64,000 nucleotides of DNA, taken from NCBI GenBank assembly GCA_022711435.1, contig JAKLFB010000020.1, forward strand, positions 36,047-100,046, in the 5' to 3' direction. Below are positions 26,125-34,138 of the stretch, in pieces. The translations under genes were made by a program, and so were the position numbers. The stretch is from Verrucomicrobiota bacterium. GTDB lineage: Bacteria; Verrucomicrobiota; Verrucomicrobiia; Limisphaerales; UBA1319. The notes beneath the pieces are model-generated. The model had not been told where the DNA came from, did not search any database, and saw nothing but the letters and a program-made list of their open reading frames with translations. Numbering within the stretch: the first letter of the stretch is position 1; every line of letters starts with the position of its first letter.

Positions 26125-26294
26125 AGATCGCAACATGGATCGTGCGGGCGGCGGGCCTGGGCTTGACCATCGTGCCGGCGTGTCTGCACTACGGGGCCGG
26201 CTTGGGGGCGGGCGCAATGCGGCATCTGATGCTGGCGGGGGCGGTCCTATGGTTCGGCGCGGTTCTGTGGGGCGAGGGGGTGCGGCGGAGGTAG
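26121..26294 (+). CDS. Small two-helix membrane protein coupled to the NCS1 permease
   Basis: 57 residues starting at ATG 26121, overlapping the permease stop by ATGA. Two hydrophobic segments (IVRAAGLGLTIVPACLHYGA and MRHLMLAGAVLWFGAVLWGE) are joined by a Gly-rich turn, with a basic end (GVRRR). Tight coupling suggests a small accessory subunit of the transporter; that is inference. Its 3' end overlaps the convergent trpA by 48 bases. Confidence 0.6.
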   Translation: MKIATWIVRAAGLGLTIVPACLHYGAGLGAGAMRHLMLAGAVLWFGAVLWGEGVRRR

Positions 26295-27116
26295 CGATGG
26301 GCTGCCGGCCTCGAGGGTGGAGCCCTTCACGCCGTGGACGAACGCGCGGACTTGGCCGGCGACCTGGTCGACGAGATCGGGGCGGCCTCCGAGCCGTGCG
26401 ATGTGGCTGACGATGGCGCTGCCGACCACGGCGGCGTCGGCTTCGGCGGCAGCGGCGCGGGCCTGGTCCGGATTGGAGATGCCGAATCCGACGGCGATGG
26501 GAAGGGCCGTATGGCGCCGGATGCGAGCGACCTGGTCGGCCAGGTTGGCGGCGAGGCGATCCTGCATGCCGGTGACGCCCTCGCGAGAGACGCAGTAGAT
26601 GAATCCGCCGGCATCCTGCACGATGCGTGCGACCCGCGTTTCAGGGGTGGTGGGAGCAACCAGGGAGATGGGGCAGAGGCCCGCCTGGCGCATCCATGGT
26701 CCGTAATCGCCGGCTTCCTCAGGGGGCAAGTCCAGGACCAGGAACCCGTCGACGCCGGCCGCCGCGGCGTCCTGGATGAACTCGTGCAAGCCGCGGCGGA
26801 AGATGAGGTTCGAGTAGAGGTAGAGAACGATCGGGATCTCGGAGCGGGCGCGAATGGACTGGACGGCCTCGAGGACCTTGCGGGGTGTGGCGCCGGCGGA
26901 CAGGCCGCGCTGGGCGGCGAGCTGGTTGACGACGCCATCGGCGAGGGGGTCGCTGAACGGAACGCCGAGCTCGAGGACATCGACGCCGGCCTGGTCGAAG
27001 GCCAAGGCCAGCCGACGGGTGGTCTCGAGATCAGGATCGCCTGCGCCGATGTAGATGATCATCCCTTTCTGGCCCCGGGCGCGAAGCTGCTCGAACCTTC
27101 TCTCGATACGATTCAT
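26247..27116 (-). CDS. trpA: Tryptophan synthase alpha subunit
   Basis: 289 residues; cleaves indole-3-glycerol phosphate to indole and glyceraldehyde-3-phosphate in tryptophan synthesis. Catalytic Glu49 (VLELGVPFSDP) and Asp60 (PLAD) fall at the same numbers as in the enterobacterial enzyme. YIGAGDP, the loop-6 phosphate region and 'PIAVGFGISNPDQARA' with VVGSAIV are intact. The C-terminus is about 20 residues longer than usual (KGSTLEAGSPSLPPPHPL), a Pro-rich tail that overlaps the convergent small membrane gene. No trpB is in the window. 106 bases separate it from coaX upstream. Confidence 0.95.
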   Translation of the reverse strand: MNRIERRFEQLRARGQKGMIIYIGAGDPDLETTRRLALAFDQAGVDVLELGVPFSDPLADGVVNQLAAQRGLSAGATPRKVLEAVQSIRARSEIPIVLYLYSNLIFRRGLHEFIQDAAAAGVDGFLVLDLPPEEAGDYGPWMRQAGLCPISLVAPTTPETRVARIVQDAGGFIYCVSREGVTGMQDRLAANLADQVARIRRHTALPIAVGFGISNPDQARAAAAEADAAVVGSAIVSHIARLGGRPDLVDQVAGQVRAFVHGVKGSTLEAGSPSLPPPHPLAPQNRAEP

Positions 27117-27222
27117 AGGGGGAGGATGTCATTGGCGGCGGCCGAATTGAAGGAGGAATTGAAGATGGCCAACGTTGGGCGAGATGGTTGAGCGGGGGAG
27201 CCGAAGGGGCGGCCGCGCGGGT

Positions 27223-27978
27223 TCACTCCTCGCCCCCGGCGGGGGTGGCCAGGCGGAGTCCTTCGAGGGTGAGACGGGGATCGACGGCTTGGATTTCGGG
27301 CAGGCCGCGGGCGATGAGGGCGGCGCAGCCGCCGGTGGCGATGACGCGCGGGCGGCGGCATCCGAGCTCGAGGCGGATCTGGCGGAGCAGCTCGCGGATC
27401 AGTCCGCGGTAGCCATGGACGGCGCCGATCTGCATGGCTTCCCGGGTGCTGCGGCCGATGGCGTGCGGGACATCGCGGATGGCGATGCGGGGGAGGAGAG
27501 CGGTTCGGTCATGGAGGTACTCGGTCATGGCGGCCAGGCCGGGGGCGATGACCCCGCCGATGTAGCACCCGCCCGGATCGACCACATCGAAGGTCACGGC
27601 CGTGCCGAAGTCGATGACGATGGCGGGGCAGCCGTAATGATGGCGCGCAGCCAGGGCGTTGGCGAGGCGATCGGCGCCGATGGTTTGGGGGTGGGGATAG
27701 CGGATGCCGAGGCCGGGGATGGTTTGCCAGGTCAGCTCGAAGGGGGCATGGCCGCAGAGACGGCGCGCCCATTGGGCGACGCGGGGCGTGACGCGGGGGA
27801 CGACGCTGCAGATCGAGCAGGACCGGATGGAGCAGGAGCCGGTGAAGGCGCGCAGGGCGCGGCCGGCGCGCGGGGCCAGCCAGGAGCGGGTGGGGACTTG
27901 GGCGGTCCGGATCACTCGACGGTCATCGGCAAGGCCGAGGTGGGTGTGGGTGTTGCCGATGTCAAGCAGCAGGCGCAT
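27223..27978 (-). CDS. coaX: Type III pantothenate kinase
   Basis: 251 residues from the ATG at 27978; phosphorylates pantothenate in the first step of coenzyme A synthesis. The ASKHA-fold signatures are present: LLLDIGNTHTHLG (phosphate 1), PHPQTIGADRLANALAARHH, and IDFGTAVTFDVVDPGGCYIG (phosphate 2 with the catalytic Asp region), then IGGVIAPGLAAMTEYL and VIATGGCA. The start was chosen at the DIGNT domain because upstream residues are low-complexity and overlap birA. Five bases separate it from the birA stop. Confidence 0.93.
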   Translation of the reverse strand: MRLLLDIGNTHTHLGLADDRRVIRTAQVPTRSWLAPRAGRALRAFTGSCSIRSCSICSVVPRVTPRVAQWARRLCGHAPFELTWQTIPGLGIRYPHPQTIGADRLANALAARHHYGCPAIVIDFGTAVTFDVVDPGGCYIGGVIAPGLAAMTEYLHDRTALLPRIAIRDVPHAIGRSTREAMQIGAVHGYRGLIRELLRQIRLELGCRRPRVIATGGCAALIARGLPEIQAVDPRLTLEGLRLATPAGGEE

Positions 27979-27982
27979 GGGC

Positions 27983-28990
27983 TCAAGATGGATGGGAGGC
28001 GGGAGGGGGTTTGACGATGGAGACATCGCCGCTGAGGATGCGTTCGAGGCGCCCGTGCTGGGTGCGGAGGAGGAGGACGCCATCCTCGTCGAGGGCTTCG
28101 GCGAAGCCTTCGATGCGGAGGCTGCCCTGCTGGATGGTGACGGTGTGGCCGAGGGTCAGGCATTGGCGCGCCCATTCATCGGCCAGGAGGCTGAAGCGGG
28201 AGTCATGGACGCGGGTGTAATCGTGCTCGAGCTCGCGCAGGAACGCGGCGGCCAGCTCGGCGCGGTCGATCGGGCGGCCGGCGGCCATGAGGAGGGAAGC
28301 GGCGGTGGAGCGGAGCTCGGGGGGGAAATCGGCGGTCTGGTGGTTGACGTTGATGCCAACCCCGAGGATGAGATAGCGGAGGCGGTCGGATTCGGCGCTG
28401 ATCTCGGTGAGGATGCCGGCGATCTTGCGGGAGCGCCAGACGAGGTCGTTGGGCCATTTGATGTCGAGGCGGCAGCCGGCGACGCGATGGACGGCGCGGC
28501 TGAGGGATGTGGCGGCGGCGACCATGACGCGGGTGGCGGACTGGGGCTGGAGGCGGGGGCGCAGGAGGATGGAGAGCCAGAGGCCCTGGTGCGGGATGGA
28601 GCTCCAGGAACGGCCGAGGCGCCCGCGGCCGCGGGACTGGGACTCGGCGATGACGACGACGCCTTCGCGGAGGCCGTCGCGGGCGAGGCGGTCGGCGATG
28701 TCGGAGGTGGAGGAGGTGGTTTGGAAGACGTGGATTTCGCGGCCGACGGTGCAGGGGTGATCGAGGCGGGCGAGGAGGTCGTCGGCATGGAGGCGGTCGG
28801 GGGTGGCGGCCAGGCGGTAGCCGCGGTGGGGGGTGGCTTCGATGACGTAGCCCAAGGAGCGGAGCTCGTCGATGCGGGCCGCGATCGCGCCGGGGCTCAC
28901 GCCAAGGCTGCGGGCGAGATCGGCCCCCGGGATTTCGACGGCGCCTCCGCCCTGGCGCAAGGCGCGCAGGATCTGGGCGTCGATGGTCAC
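27983..28990 (-). CDS. birA: Biotin-[acetyl-CoA carboxylase] ligase with N-terminal HTH (BirA)
   Basis: 335 residues. An N-terminal winged-helix module (LARSLGVSPGAIAARIDELR, then GYVIEATPHRGYRL) precedes the ligase domain with the biotinoyl-AMP loop GRGRLGRSW. WLSILLRP, DIKWPNDLVW and KIAGILTE follow, and a C-terminal SH3-like part ends the chain. It attaches biotin to carboxylase carrier domains; the HTH suggests that it also represses biotin genes, as in E. coli, though none are in the window. Its start overlaps the nadC stop by ATGA. Confidence 0.94.
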   Translation of the reverse strand: MTIDAQILRALRQGGGAVEIPGADLARSLGVSPGAIAARIDELRSLGYVIEATPHRGYRLAATPDRLHADDLLARLDHPCTVGREIHVFQTTSSTSDIADRLARDGLREGVVVIAESQSRGRGRLGRSWSSIPHQGLWLSILLRPRLQPQSATRVMVAAATSLSRAVHRVAGCRLDIKWPNDLVWRSRKIAGILTEISAESDRLRYLILGVGINVNHQTADFPPELRSTAASLLMAAGRPIDRAELAAAFLRELEHDYTRVHDSRFSLLADEWARQCLTLGHTVTIQQGSLRIEGFAEALDEDGVLLLRTQHGRLERILSGDVSIVKPPPASHPS

Positions 28991-29838
28991 ACGAAATCGA
29001 GGGCGATGTCGGCGGCGCGCGCGGAGTGCGTGAGTGCGCCTGCGGAGATGAAATCGACGCCGGTCTCGGCGATGGCGCGCACGGAGTCGAGGCGGACGCC
29101 GCCACTGGCCTCGGTGCGGGCCCGGCCATCGACGATCTGGACGGCGGCCCGCAGCTCTTCGAGGCTCATGTTGTCGAGCAGGATGATATCGGCGCCGGCG
29201 GAGGCGGCGAGCCGGACCTGATCGAGCGTATCGGCCTCGACCTCGACGGCGAGCTGGGGATAGCGGGCGCGGGCGAGGCGGACGGCGGCATGGACGGGAT
29301 CGGGCGAGGCGTCACGGAGGGCGGCCAGATGGTTGTCCTTGATGAGCACCTGATCATAGAGGCCGAAACGGTGGTTGCGGCCGCCGCCGCAGCGGACGGC
29401 GTACTTTTCGAGGGCGCGCCAGCCCGGGGTGGTTTTGCGGGTATCGAGGATCTGGGCGCGGGTGCCGGCGACGGCGGCGACGAACTGGGCGGTGAGCGTG
29501 GCGATGCCGGAGAGCCGCTGGAGGAAGTTGAGGGCGACGCGCTCCCCGGTGAGCAGGGCGCGGGCCGGTCCGTCGATCCGGGCGAGGGCCTGGCCGGCGG
29601 CGGCCTTGTCGCCGTCCGCGCAGGCGGGCTGGAACTGGACGGCCGGATCGAGCTGGAGGAAGGCGAGCCGCGCGATCTCGAGGCCGGCGACGACCAGGGG
29701 ATCGCGCGCGACGAGGCGGGCGCTGGCGGATCGATCGGTGGGGATGATGGCCAGGGTTGTGACATCGCCGGCGCCGACGTCCTCGGCGAGGGCGGCGCGG
29801 ACGACGGGCTCGAGGCCGGCTGGGAGGACGGGGGTCAT
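28987..29838 (-). CDS. nadC: Nicotinate-nucleotide diphosphorylase (carboxylating)
   Basis: 283 residues; converts quinolinate and PRPP to nicotinate mononucleotide in NAD synthesis. LAEDVGAGDVTTLAIIP, ALLTGERVALNFLQRLSGIA, TRKTTPGWRALEKYAVRCGG and NHRFGLYDQVLIKDNHL are family signatures, with the catalytic Lys/His/Arg residues in those blocks. EVEADTLDQV, DIILLDNMS and EASGGV complete the barrel. The start at 29838 is the first ATG before the conserved N-terminus; the mlaD stop is five bases upstream. Confidence 0.96.
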   Translation of the reverse strand: MTPVLPAGLEPVVRAALAEDVGAGDVTTLAIIPTDRSASARLVARDPLVVAGLEIARLAFLQLDPAVQFQPACADGDKAAAGQALARIDGPARALLTGERVALNFLQRLSGIATLTAQFVAAVAGTRAQILDTRKTTPGWRALEKYAVRCGGGRNHRFGLYDQVLIKDNHLAALRDASPDPVHAAVRLARARYPQLAVEVEADTLDQVRLAASAGADIILLDNMSLEELRAAVQIVDGRARTEASGGVRLDSVRAIAETGVDFISAGALTHSARAADIALDFV

Positions 29839-29842
29839 GGGA

Positions 29843-30823
29843 TTAGAAGAGCGCGCTGGCGGCGATGCCCAGGACCGAGAGCGGGCCCTGGTCCTCGAGG
29901 CTCTCGGATGCGCGGTCGAGCTTCTGGAGAGTGAGCCGTGCATTGCGGTAGAGGGCTTCGTCGTTGACGAGCTTGCCGACGCTGCCCTGGCCCTGGTTGA
30001 TCTTCTGGAGGATTTCGCGCAAGTGGGTGGCGGCCTGGGCGGTTTCCTGGTAGAGGCCGTCCTCCTGAGTGAGGCGGCCGAGGGTGCCCTGGCCCTGGCG
30101 GACCTGGTCGACGACGGTGCGGGCTTGGGCGACGGTGGTTTTGATCTCGGCGGCGGTTTCGGTGAGGTTGGTGATGGCGGCGAGTGCGGACTCGTAGAGG
30201 GTGTCTTCGTGGAGGAGGCGGCCGACGGTGCCGGTGCCGCCGGCAATCTGGGCGGAGGTGGTCTCGAAGTTGGCGATGATGTTGCCGATCCGATCCTTGT
30301 GGGTCTTGAAGAACTCGGTGAACGGGCCTAGCAGGTTGCCGAAGTTGTCGGGGCTGACGGAGCGGGTCATGTTCTCGACGCTGGAGGCGACGCCGTCGAG
30401 GCGGGTCATGAGCGCATTGAGATCGGCTTGTTCGACGGTGGCCAGCTCGGTGTCCATGTCGGGATCGACGCGGGGGGCGGTGGGGGTGCCGAAGCTGATG
30501 GCGACGAAGTTCTGGCCCATCAGGCCGAGGAACCGGACGGCGGCCTGGCTGTCAGTCCGGATGGCTGCCTGGCGGTCGGTGATCTTCATGGTGACACGGA
30601 CCTTTTGATCGGCCCAATCGATCTCGGAGACCTTGCCGACGGGCTTGCCGGCCATTTTGACAAGGTCGCCCACCTTGAGCTCGTGCACGGAGTCGAAGAG
30701 GGCGTGGAGGCGGTAGCCGCGCCGGAAGATGTCGAGGCCGCCGGCCATCTCGATCAGAATCACCAGCACGATGAGGGCGAGGGTGAAGAAGACGCCGAGG
30801 CGGGTTTCGAGGGTGTTTTTCAT
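29843..30823 (-). CDS. mlaD: MlaD-like MCE-domain lipid transport protein
   Basis: 326 residues. One N-terminal membrane anchor (LGVFFTLALIVLVILIEMAG) is followed by the MCE/MlaD domain (GYRLHALFDSVHELKVGDLV, KMAGKPVGKVSEI). A long helical C-terminal part (about 130-320) carries repeats of the VGRLL(H/N)EDTLYE / LGRLTQEDGLYQE / VGKLVNDEALYRN type, each about 45 residues apart. It should form the periplasmic ring of an Mla-type system that moves phospholipid between the membranes. It overlaps mlaF by ATGA. The C-terminal part is longer than in E. coli MlaD (183 residues), as in many non-enteric versions. Confidence 0.92.
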   Translation of the reverse strand: MKNTLETRLGVFFTLALIVLVILIEMAGGLDIFRRGYRLHALFDSVHELKVGDLVKMAGKPVGKVSEIDWADQKVRVTMKITDRQAAIRTDSQAAVRFLGLMGQNFVAISFGTPTAPRVDPDMDTELATVEQADLNALMTRLDGVASSVENMTRSVSPDNFGNLLGPFTEFFKTHKDRIGNIIANFETTSAQIAGGTGTVGRLLHEDTLYESALAAITNLTETAAEIKTTVAQARTVVDQVRQGQGTLGRLTQEDGLYQETAQAATHLREILQKINQGQGSVGKLVNDEALYRNARLTLQKLDRASESLEDQGPLSVLGIAASALF

Positions 30824-31605
30824 GGCGAGGTTGTCTCGGTGGCGAGGTTGGGTTCCTTGAATTCAGCCTGGAGAAAGCGCTGGACGAGGGGGACGGCGGA
30901 CTGGCGGATCTGGCCGGGGCCGCCGACGGCGAGGATGCGGCCTTCGTGGATCATGGCGATCCGGTCGGCGATGCCGAAGGCGAGGTCGCGGTCGTGGGTG
31001 ACGACGATCGACGTGACGCCGAGGCGGAGCTGGAGGCGGCGGATCTCATCGGCGATGGCCAGGGCGATGAGCGGATCGAGCTCGCTGGTGGGCTCGTCAT
31101 AGAGGATCAGGTGGGGGTTCATGACGAGGGCGCGGGCGATGGCGGCGCGCTTGCGCATCCCTCCGGAGAGCTCGCCGGGGTATTTGTCTTCGGAATCGGC
31201 GAGGCCGACGAGGGCGAGCTTTTCGCGGACGATGCGGGTGATCTCGGCGGGGGAGTGGAGGCGGTGCTCGGCGAGGTAGAGGCCGACGTTCTCGGCGACG
31301 GTGATCGAGCTGAGGAGGGCGGAGGACTGGAACACCATGGCGAGGCGGAAGCGGTCCATGAGGCCCGGGGCGTGGAGGGGCTGGCCATCGAGGAGGATCT
31401 CGCCCGCGTCGGGGGATTCGAGCCCGATGATGTGCTTGAGGAGGACGGTCTTGCCGCTGCCGCTGGGCCCCATGATCACGAACGTCTCGCCGGGGTGGAC
31501 ATCGAGGTCGATGTCCTGGAGAACGGCGCGGCCGCCCAGAGCCTTGCGCAGTCCGCGGACGCGGACGCCGACTCCCTGGTGCGGGCTGGTTCCGTTGGGG
31601 ATCAT
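30820..31605 (-). CDS. mlaF: Mla-type ABC transporter ATP-binding protein
   Basis: 261 residues from the ATG at 31605. Walker A GPSGSGKT (46-53), signature LSGGMRKR and Walker B LILYDEPTSELDP are intact, as is the H-loop VTHD. The LSGGMRKR(A/V) form of the signature is usual for MlaF. It powers the MlaE permease. It overlaps mlaE by ATGA on one side and mlaD by ATGA on the other. Confidence 0.94.
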   Translation of the reverse strand: MIPNGTSPHQGVGVRVRGLRKALGGRAVLQDIDLDVHPGETFVIMGPSGSGKTVLLKHIIGLESPDAGEILLDGQPLHAPGLMDRFRLAMVFQSSALLSSITVAENVGLYLAEHRLHSPAEITRIVREKLALVGLADSEDKYPGELSGGMRKRAAIARALVMNPHLILYDEPTSELDPLIALAIADEIRRLQLRLGVTSIVVTHDRDLAFGIADRIAMIHEGRILAVGGPGQIRQSAVPLVQRFLQAEFKEPNLATETTSP

Positions 31606-32348
31606 AAATCGATGTAGAGCAGAACCCGGGTCAGGAAATAATCCAGAACGAGGATCAAGACAATGGAATTGACGACGGCCTTGGTGACCGAGCGGCCGAT
31701 GCCGCGCGGGCCCCCGATGGTATGGAGGCCCTGATGGCAGGAGACGGTCCCGATGATGGCGGCGAACACGATCGATTTCAGGAGGCCGTTGGCGAGGTCG
31801 GCGATCTCGACGGATTGGCGGAGGTTGCTCAGGAAGCCTTCGGTCGGGAGGGCGATTTCGGGGTTGTTGGCGGAGACCAGGAGGCCGCCGGTCCACCCGA
31901 CCAGGACGGAGAAGAGGACCAGGAGCGGGAGCGCGACGCAGATGGCGACGAGCCGGGGCAGGACCAGGTAGCGGACGGGATGGATGTTCATGGTGCGGAG
32001 CGCGTCGATTTCCTGGTAGACCTGCATGGAGCCGATCTCGGCGGCCATGGCGGAGCCGATGCGGCCGGCGATGAGGACGGCGACCATGACGGGCGAGAGC
32101 TCCTTGCACATCGAGAGGCCGATGATGCCGCCGAGGACGCTGCCGAGCCCGCGATCGACCAGGACGGGCCCGGTCTGGAGGGCCAGGACCCCGCCGATGA
32201 AGAGCGAGAGGACGCAGACCATGAGGAGGCTGGCGTTGCCGATCTCGAAGAGCTGGTCCATGACTTTGCGGCGCTGCCCCCAGGTTTGCGGCAGCATCCG
32301 CAGGGTGCGCCCGAGCAGCATCAGCATTTCGCCGAGGTTCTGGAACAT
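31602..32348 (-). CDS. mlaE: Mla-type ABC transporter permease
   Basis: 248 residues with about five to six hydrophobic segments. FIGGVLALQTGPVLVDRGLG, ELSPVMVAVLIAGRIGSAMA, and AEIGSMQVYQEIDALRTMNI with HPVRYLVLPRLVA are hallmark MlaE motifs (the AGR.G...AAE.G.M...EQ.DA block). It forms the inner-membrane core of the Mla phospholipid transporter with MlaF. Starts two bases after the stop of the upstream WPLF-repeat gene, so that gene is in the same operon. Confidence 0.94.
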   Translation of the reverse strand: MFQNLGEMLMLLGRTLRMLPQTWGQRRKVMDQLFEIGNASLLMVCVLSLFIGGVLALQTGPVLVDRGLGSVLGGIIGLSMCKELSPVMVAVLIAGRIGSAMAAEIGSMQVYQEIDALRTMNIHPVRYLVLPRLVAICVALPLLVLFSVLVGWTGGLLVSANNPEIALPTEGFLSNLRQSVEIADLANGLLKSIVFAAIIGTVSCHQGLHTIGGPRGIGRSVTKAVVNSIVLILVLDYFLTRVLLYIDL

Positions 32349-32350
32349 AA

Positions 32351-33859
32351 TCAATCCGCAAGGAGAGGGTTTGGAGAAGGGATCGGCGCGGGAGGCGCCG
32401 GGGCCGCGGGCCGCGCGCCGACGGGGATGAACAGGATCCGCCCGCGCCGGCCGGCTTCGTCGCGTTCGAACTGGAACGCTCCGAACAGGAAGCTCCATTG
32501 GCGGCAGGCGGGGGAATCGGACTGGCGATAGAGGTTCCAGAGGAGCGAGCGGCGGGATTGGCCGGTGAGCGGGTTGGACTCGGACCGCCAGACGGACCAC
32601 AGAGGCGAGTAGTTGCGCTCGATGCCGGGCGTCTGGGGGAAGATGGGCTCGAGGGGGGCAAACAGCTGGAATCGCTGGCGCCCTTCGCGGTCGCGCCGGG
32701 CCGTGAAGAGAGGCCACAGGTCGGTCCGCTGCCGCGACGTCTGGGTGCGCGTGTCGGTTTCGGTGAGATCGGAGTAGAGGTAGAAGAGGATCCGGGTGCG
32801 CTGGCGGTCGAGCGTTTCAGCGGTCTGGCGCTGGTGATGGTAGAGGGGCCAGAGGAGGAAATCGCTATGGCGGTTGGTCCTCTCGAAGTGCTGGAAAAGA
32901 GGCCAAAGGCGGACGCCATGCTTACCCTCGCCCCGGGCGACGTGAAAAACCGGCCATGGCATGGACCACTCACGGTAATGGCGGGCGCGGTCGTCGGTGT
33001 AGTTGAAGAATGGCCATGCCCAGCTTCGGAAATCGCGCTCGGCGGAATGCTGCCGAAAGAACAGGGGCAGAAGCGCGCGCGACTCGCTCGATGCATCGGT
33101 TCCGATGCCGGTGGTTTGATCGAGATACAGAGGCCAGAGGACAAAGCGCCGCTCGTGGCCAGGGCGCAGCTCGGCCTCTTCGAAGCCATTGGTTGTTGTG
33201 ATCGGGTCCTGGCGCTCGTGGCCGGCGAGGGGCCACAACTGCCAGCCCTCGAGCCCGGGCCCATGCCGCCGATGGAAGAAAGGAAATAGGTAGTTGTCGG
33301 TGACCACCCCTCGCTTGCGCGTGCTCACGTAGAGCGGGAGCAGGACGAAGCGGACATCGTCCCGGTTGAACCGGTTCTGGATATGGCCGTAGAACGGCGC
33401 CAGGGCGAAGGAATTTCGGGCAGGGTCTTCGGACCATTGCTGGAAGTAGACGGGGAAGAAGGCGGCGCGGCGGGTCTGTTGGCCGGCCTGGTTCGCGCCT
33501 CCCGAGAAGCTCACGAGCTGCAGCAACTGGATGCGGTATTCCTCTCCAACCCGGCGGCGGGTGACCAAGGGATAGAGAAGATCGAATCCGGAAGTGCCGG
33601 CCTCGGGGTCGCGGATCGAGCTGAACAGAGGATGGAACTCGAATTGCTCCTGGGTCTCGGACTGCTGGCGGCCGAAGAGCGGTCCAAGCATTTCGTCACG
33701 GTAACCCGACTGAAGAGTCAGAGGGGATCGATCCCACAAGGGACCGGCATTGATTTCGGGGACGGCATCGGATGGCTGGCCGGCGGAGAGGATTGCGATC
33801 GAGGCAATCCACGCGCAGAACCCACTCAGGCAGAGAGTGGTGAAAGGATGAAAGGCCAT
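32351..33859 (-). CDS. Secreted 'WPLF'-repeat protein in the mla operon, function unknown
   Basis: 502 residues from ATG 33859, which places a signal peptide (TTLCLSGFCAWIASIAILSA) at the N-terminus; ATG 33931 would add 24 basic residues. The chain is built of at least eleven short repeats of the form (L/F)WPLF or LLPLYxxxR, spaced 25-45 residues apart: FFPVYFQQW, LLPLYVSTRKR, LFPFFHRRH, LWPLAGHER, LWPLYLDQ, LLPLFFRQH, AWPFFNYTDD, PWPVFHVARG, LWPLFQHFER, LWPLYHHQR, LWPLFTARR. Regular aromatic-hydrophobic strands with charged turns suggest a beta-rich, perhaps outer-membrane or beta-solenoid fold. Coupling to mlaE suggests a role in the same envelope lipid pathway. No family name is offered. 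Confidence 0.75.
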   Translation of the reverse strand: MAFHPFTTLCLSGFCAWIASIAILSAGQPSDAVPEINAGPLWDRSPLTLQSGYRDEMLGPLFGRQQSETQEQFEFHPLFSSIRDPEAGTSGFDLLYPLVTRRRVGEEYRIQLLQLVSFSGGANQAGQQTRRAAFFPVYFQQWSEDPARNSFALAPFYGHIQNRFNRDDVRFVLLPLYVSTRKRGVVTDNYLFPFFHRRHGPGLEGWQLWPLAGHERQDPITTTNGFEEAELRPGHERRFVLWPLYLDQTTGIGTDASSESRALLPLFFRQHSAERDFRSWAWPFFNYTDDRARHYREWSMPWPVFHVARGEGKHGVRLWPLFQHFERTNRHSDFLLWPLYHHQRQTAETLDRQRTRILFYLYSDLTETDTRTQTSRQRTDLWPLFTARRDREGRQRFQLFAPLEPIFPQTPGIERNYSPLWSVWRSESNPLTGQSRRSLLWNLYRQSDSPACRQWSFLFGAFQFERDEAGRRGRILFIPVGARPAAPAPPAPIPSPNPLLAD

Positions 33860-34138
33860 GAAATGCCGCAGAGGAATGAAGGGACTGCGCCTTTGATGTC
33901 GAGAGTCAGGACTGAAGAGAGGGCGGGGCATGGCGGCTGCGGTTATTGTGCTGAGCGTCGCAAGTCAACATCGCGGGGTTGGGGTACCCAGCCTGTAAAA
34001 CCGTGGAAGCCAAGTGCCCTCGGGCGGCGAGACCTGCGGCGCTGTTTATAACGATAACGCCCGCAAAAAGGAGGCACTTGACCGTTCATCATAGGCTTTT
34101 TTTTAAGATGGGCGTTGACATTGGGCCTGCATGCTAGT

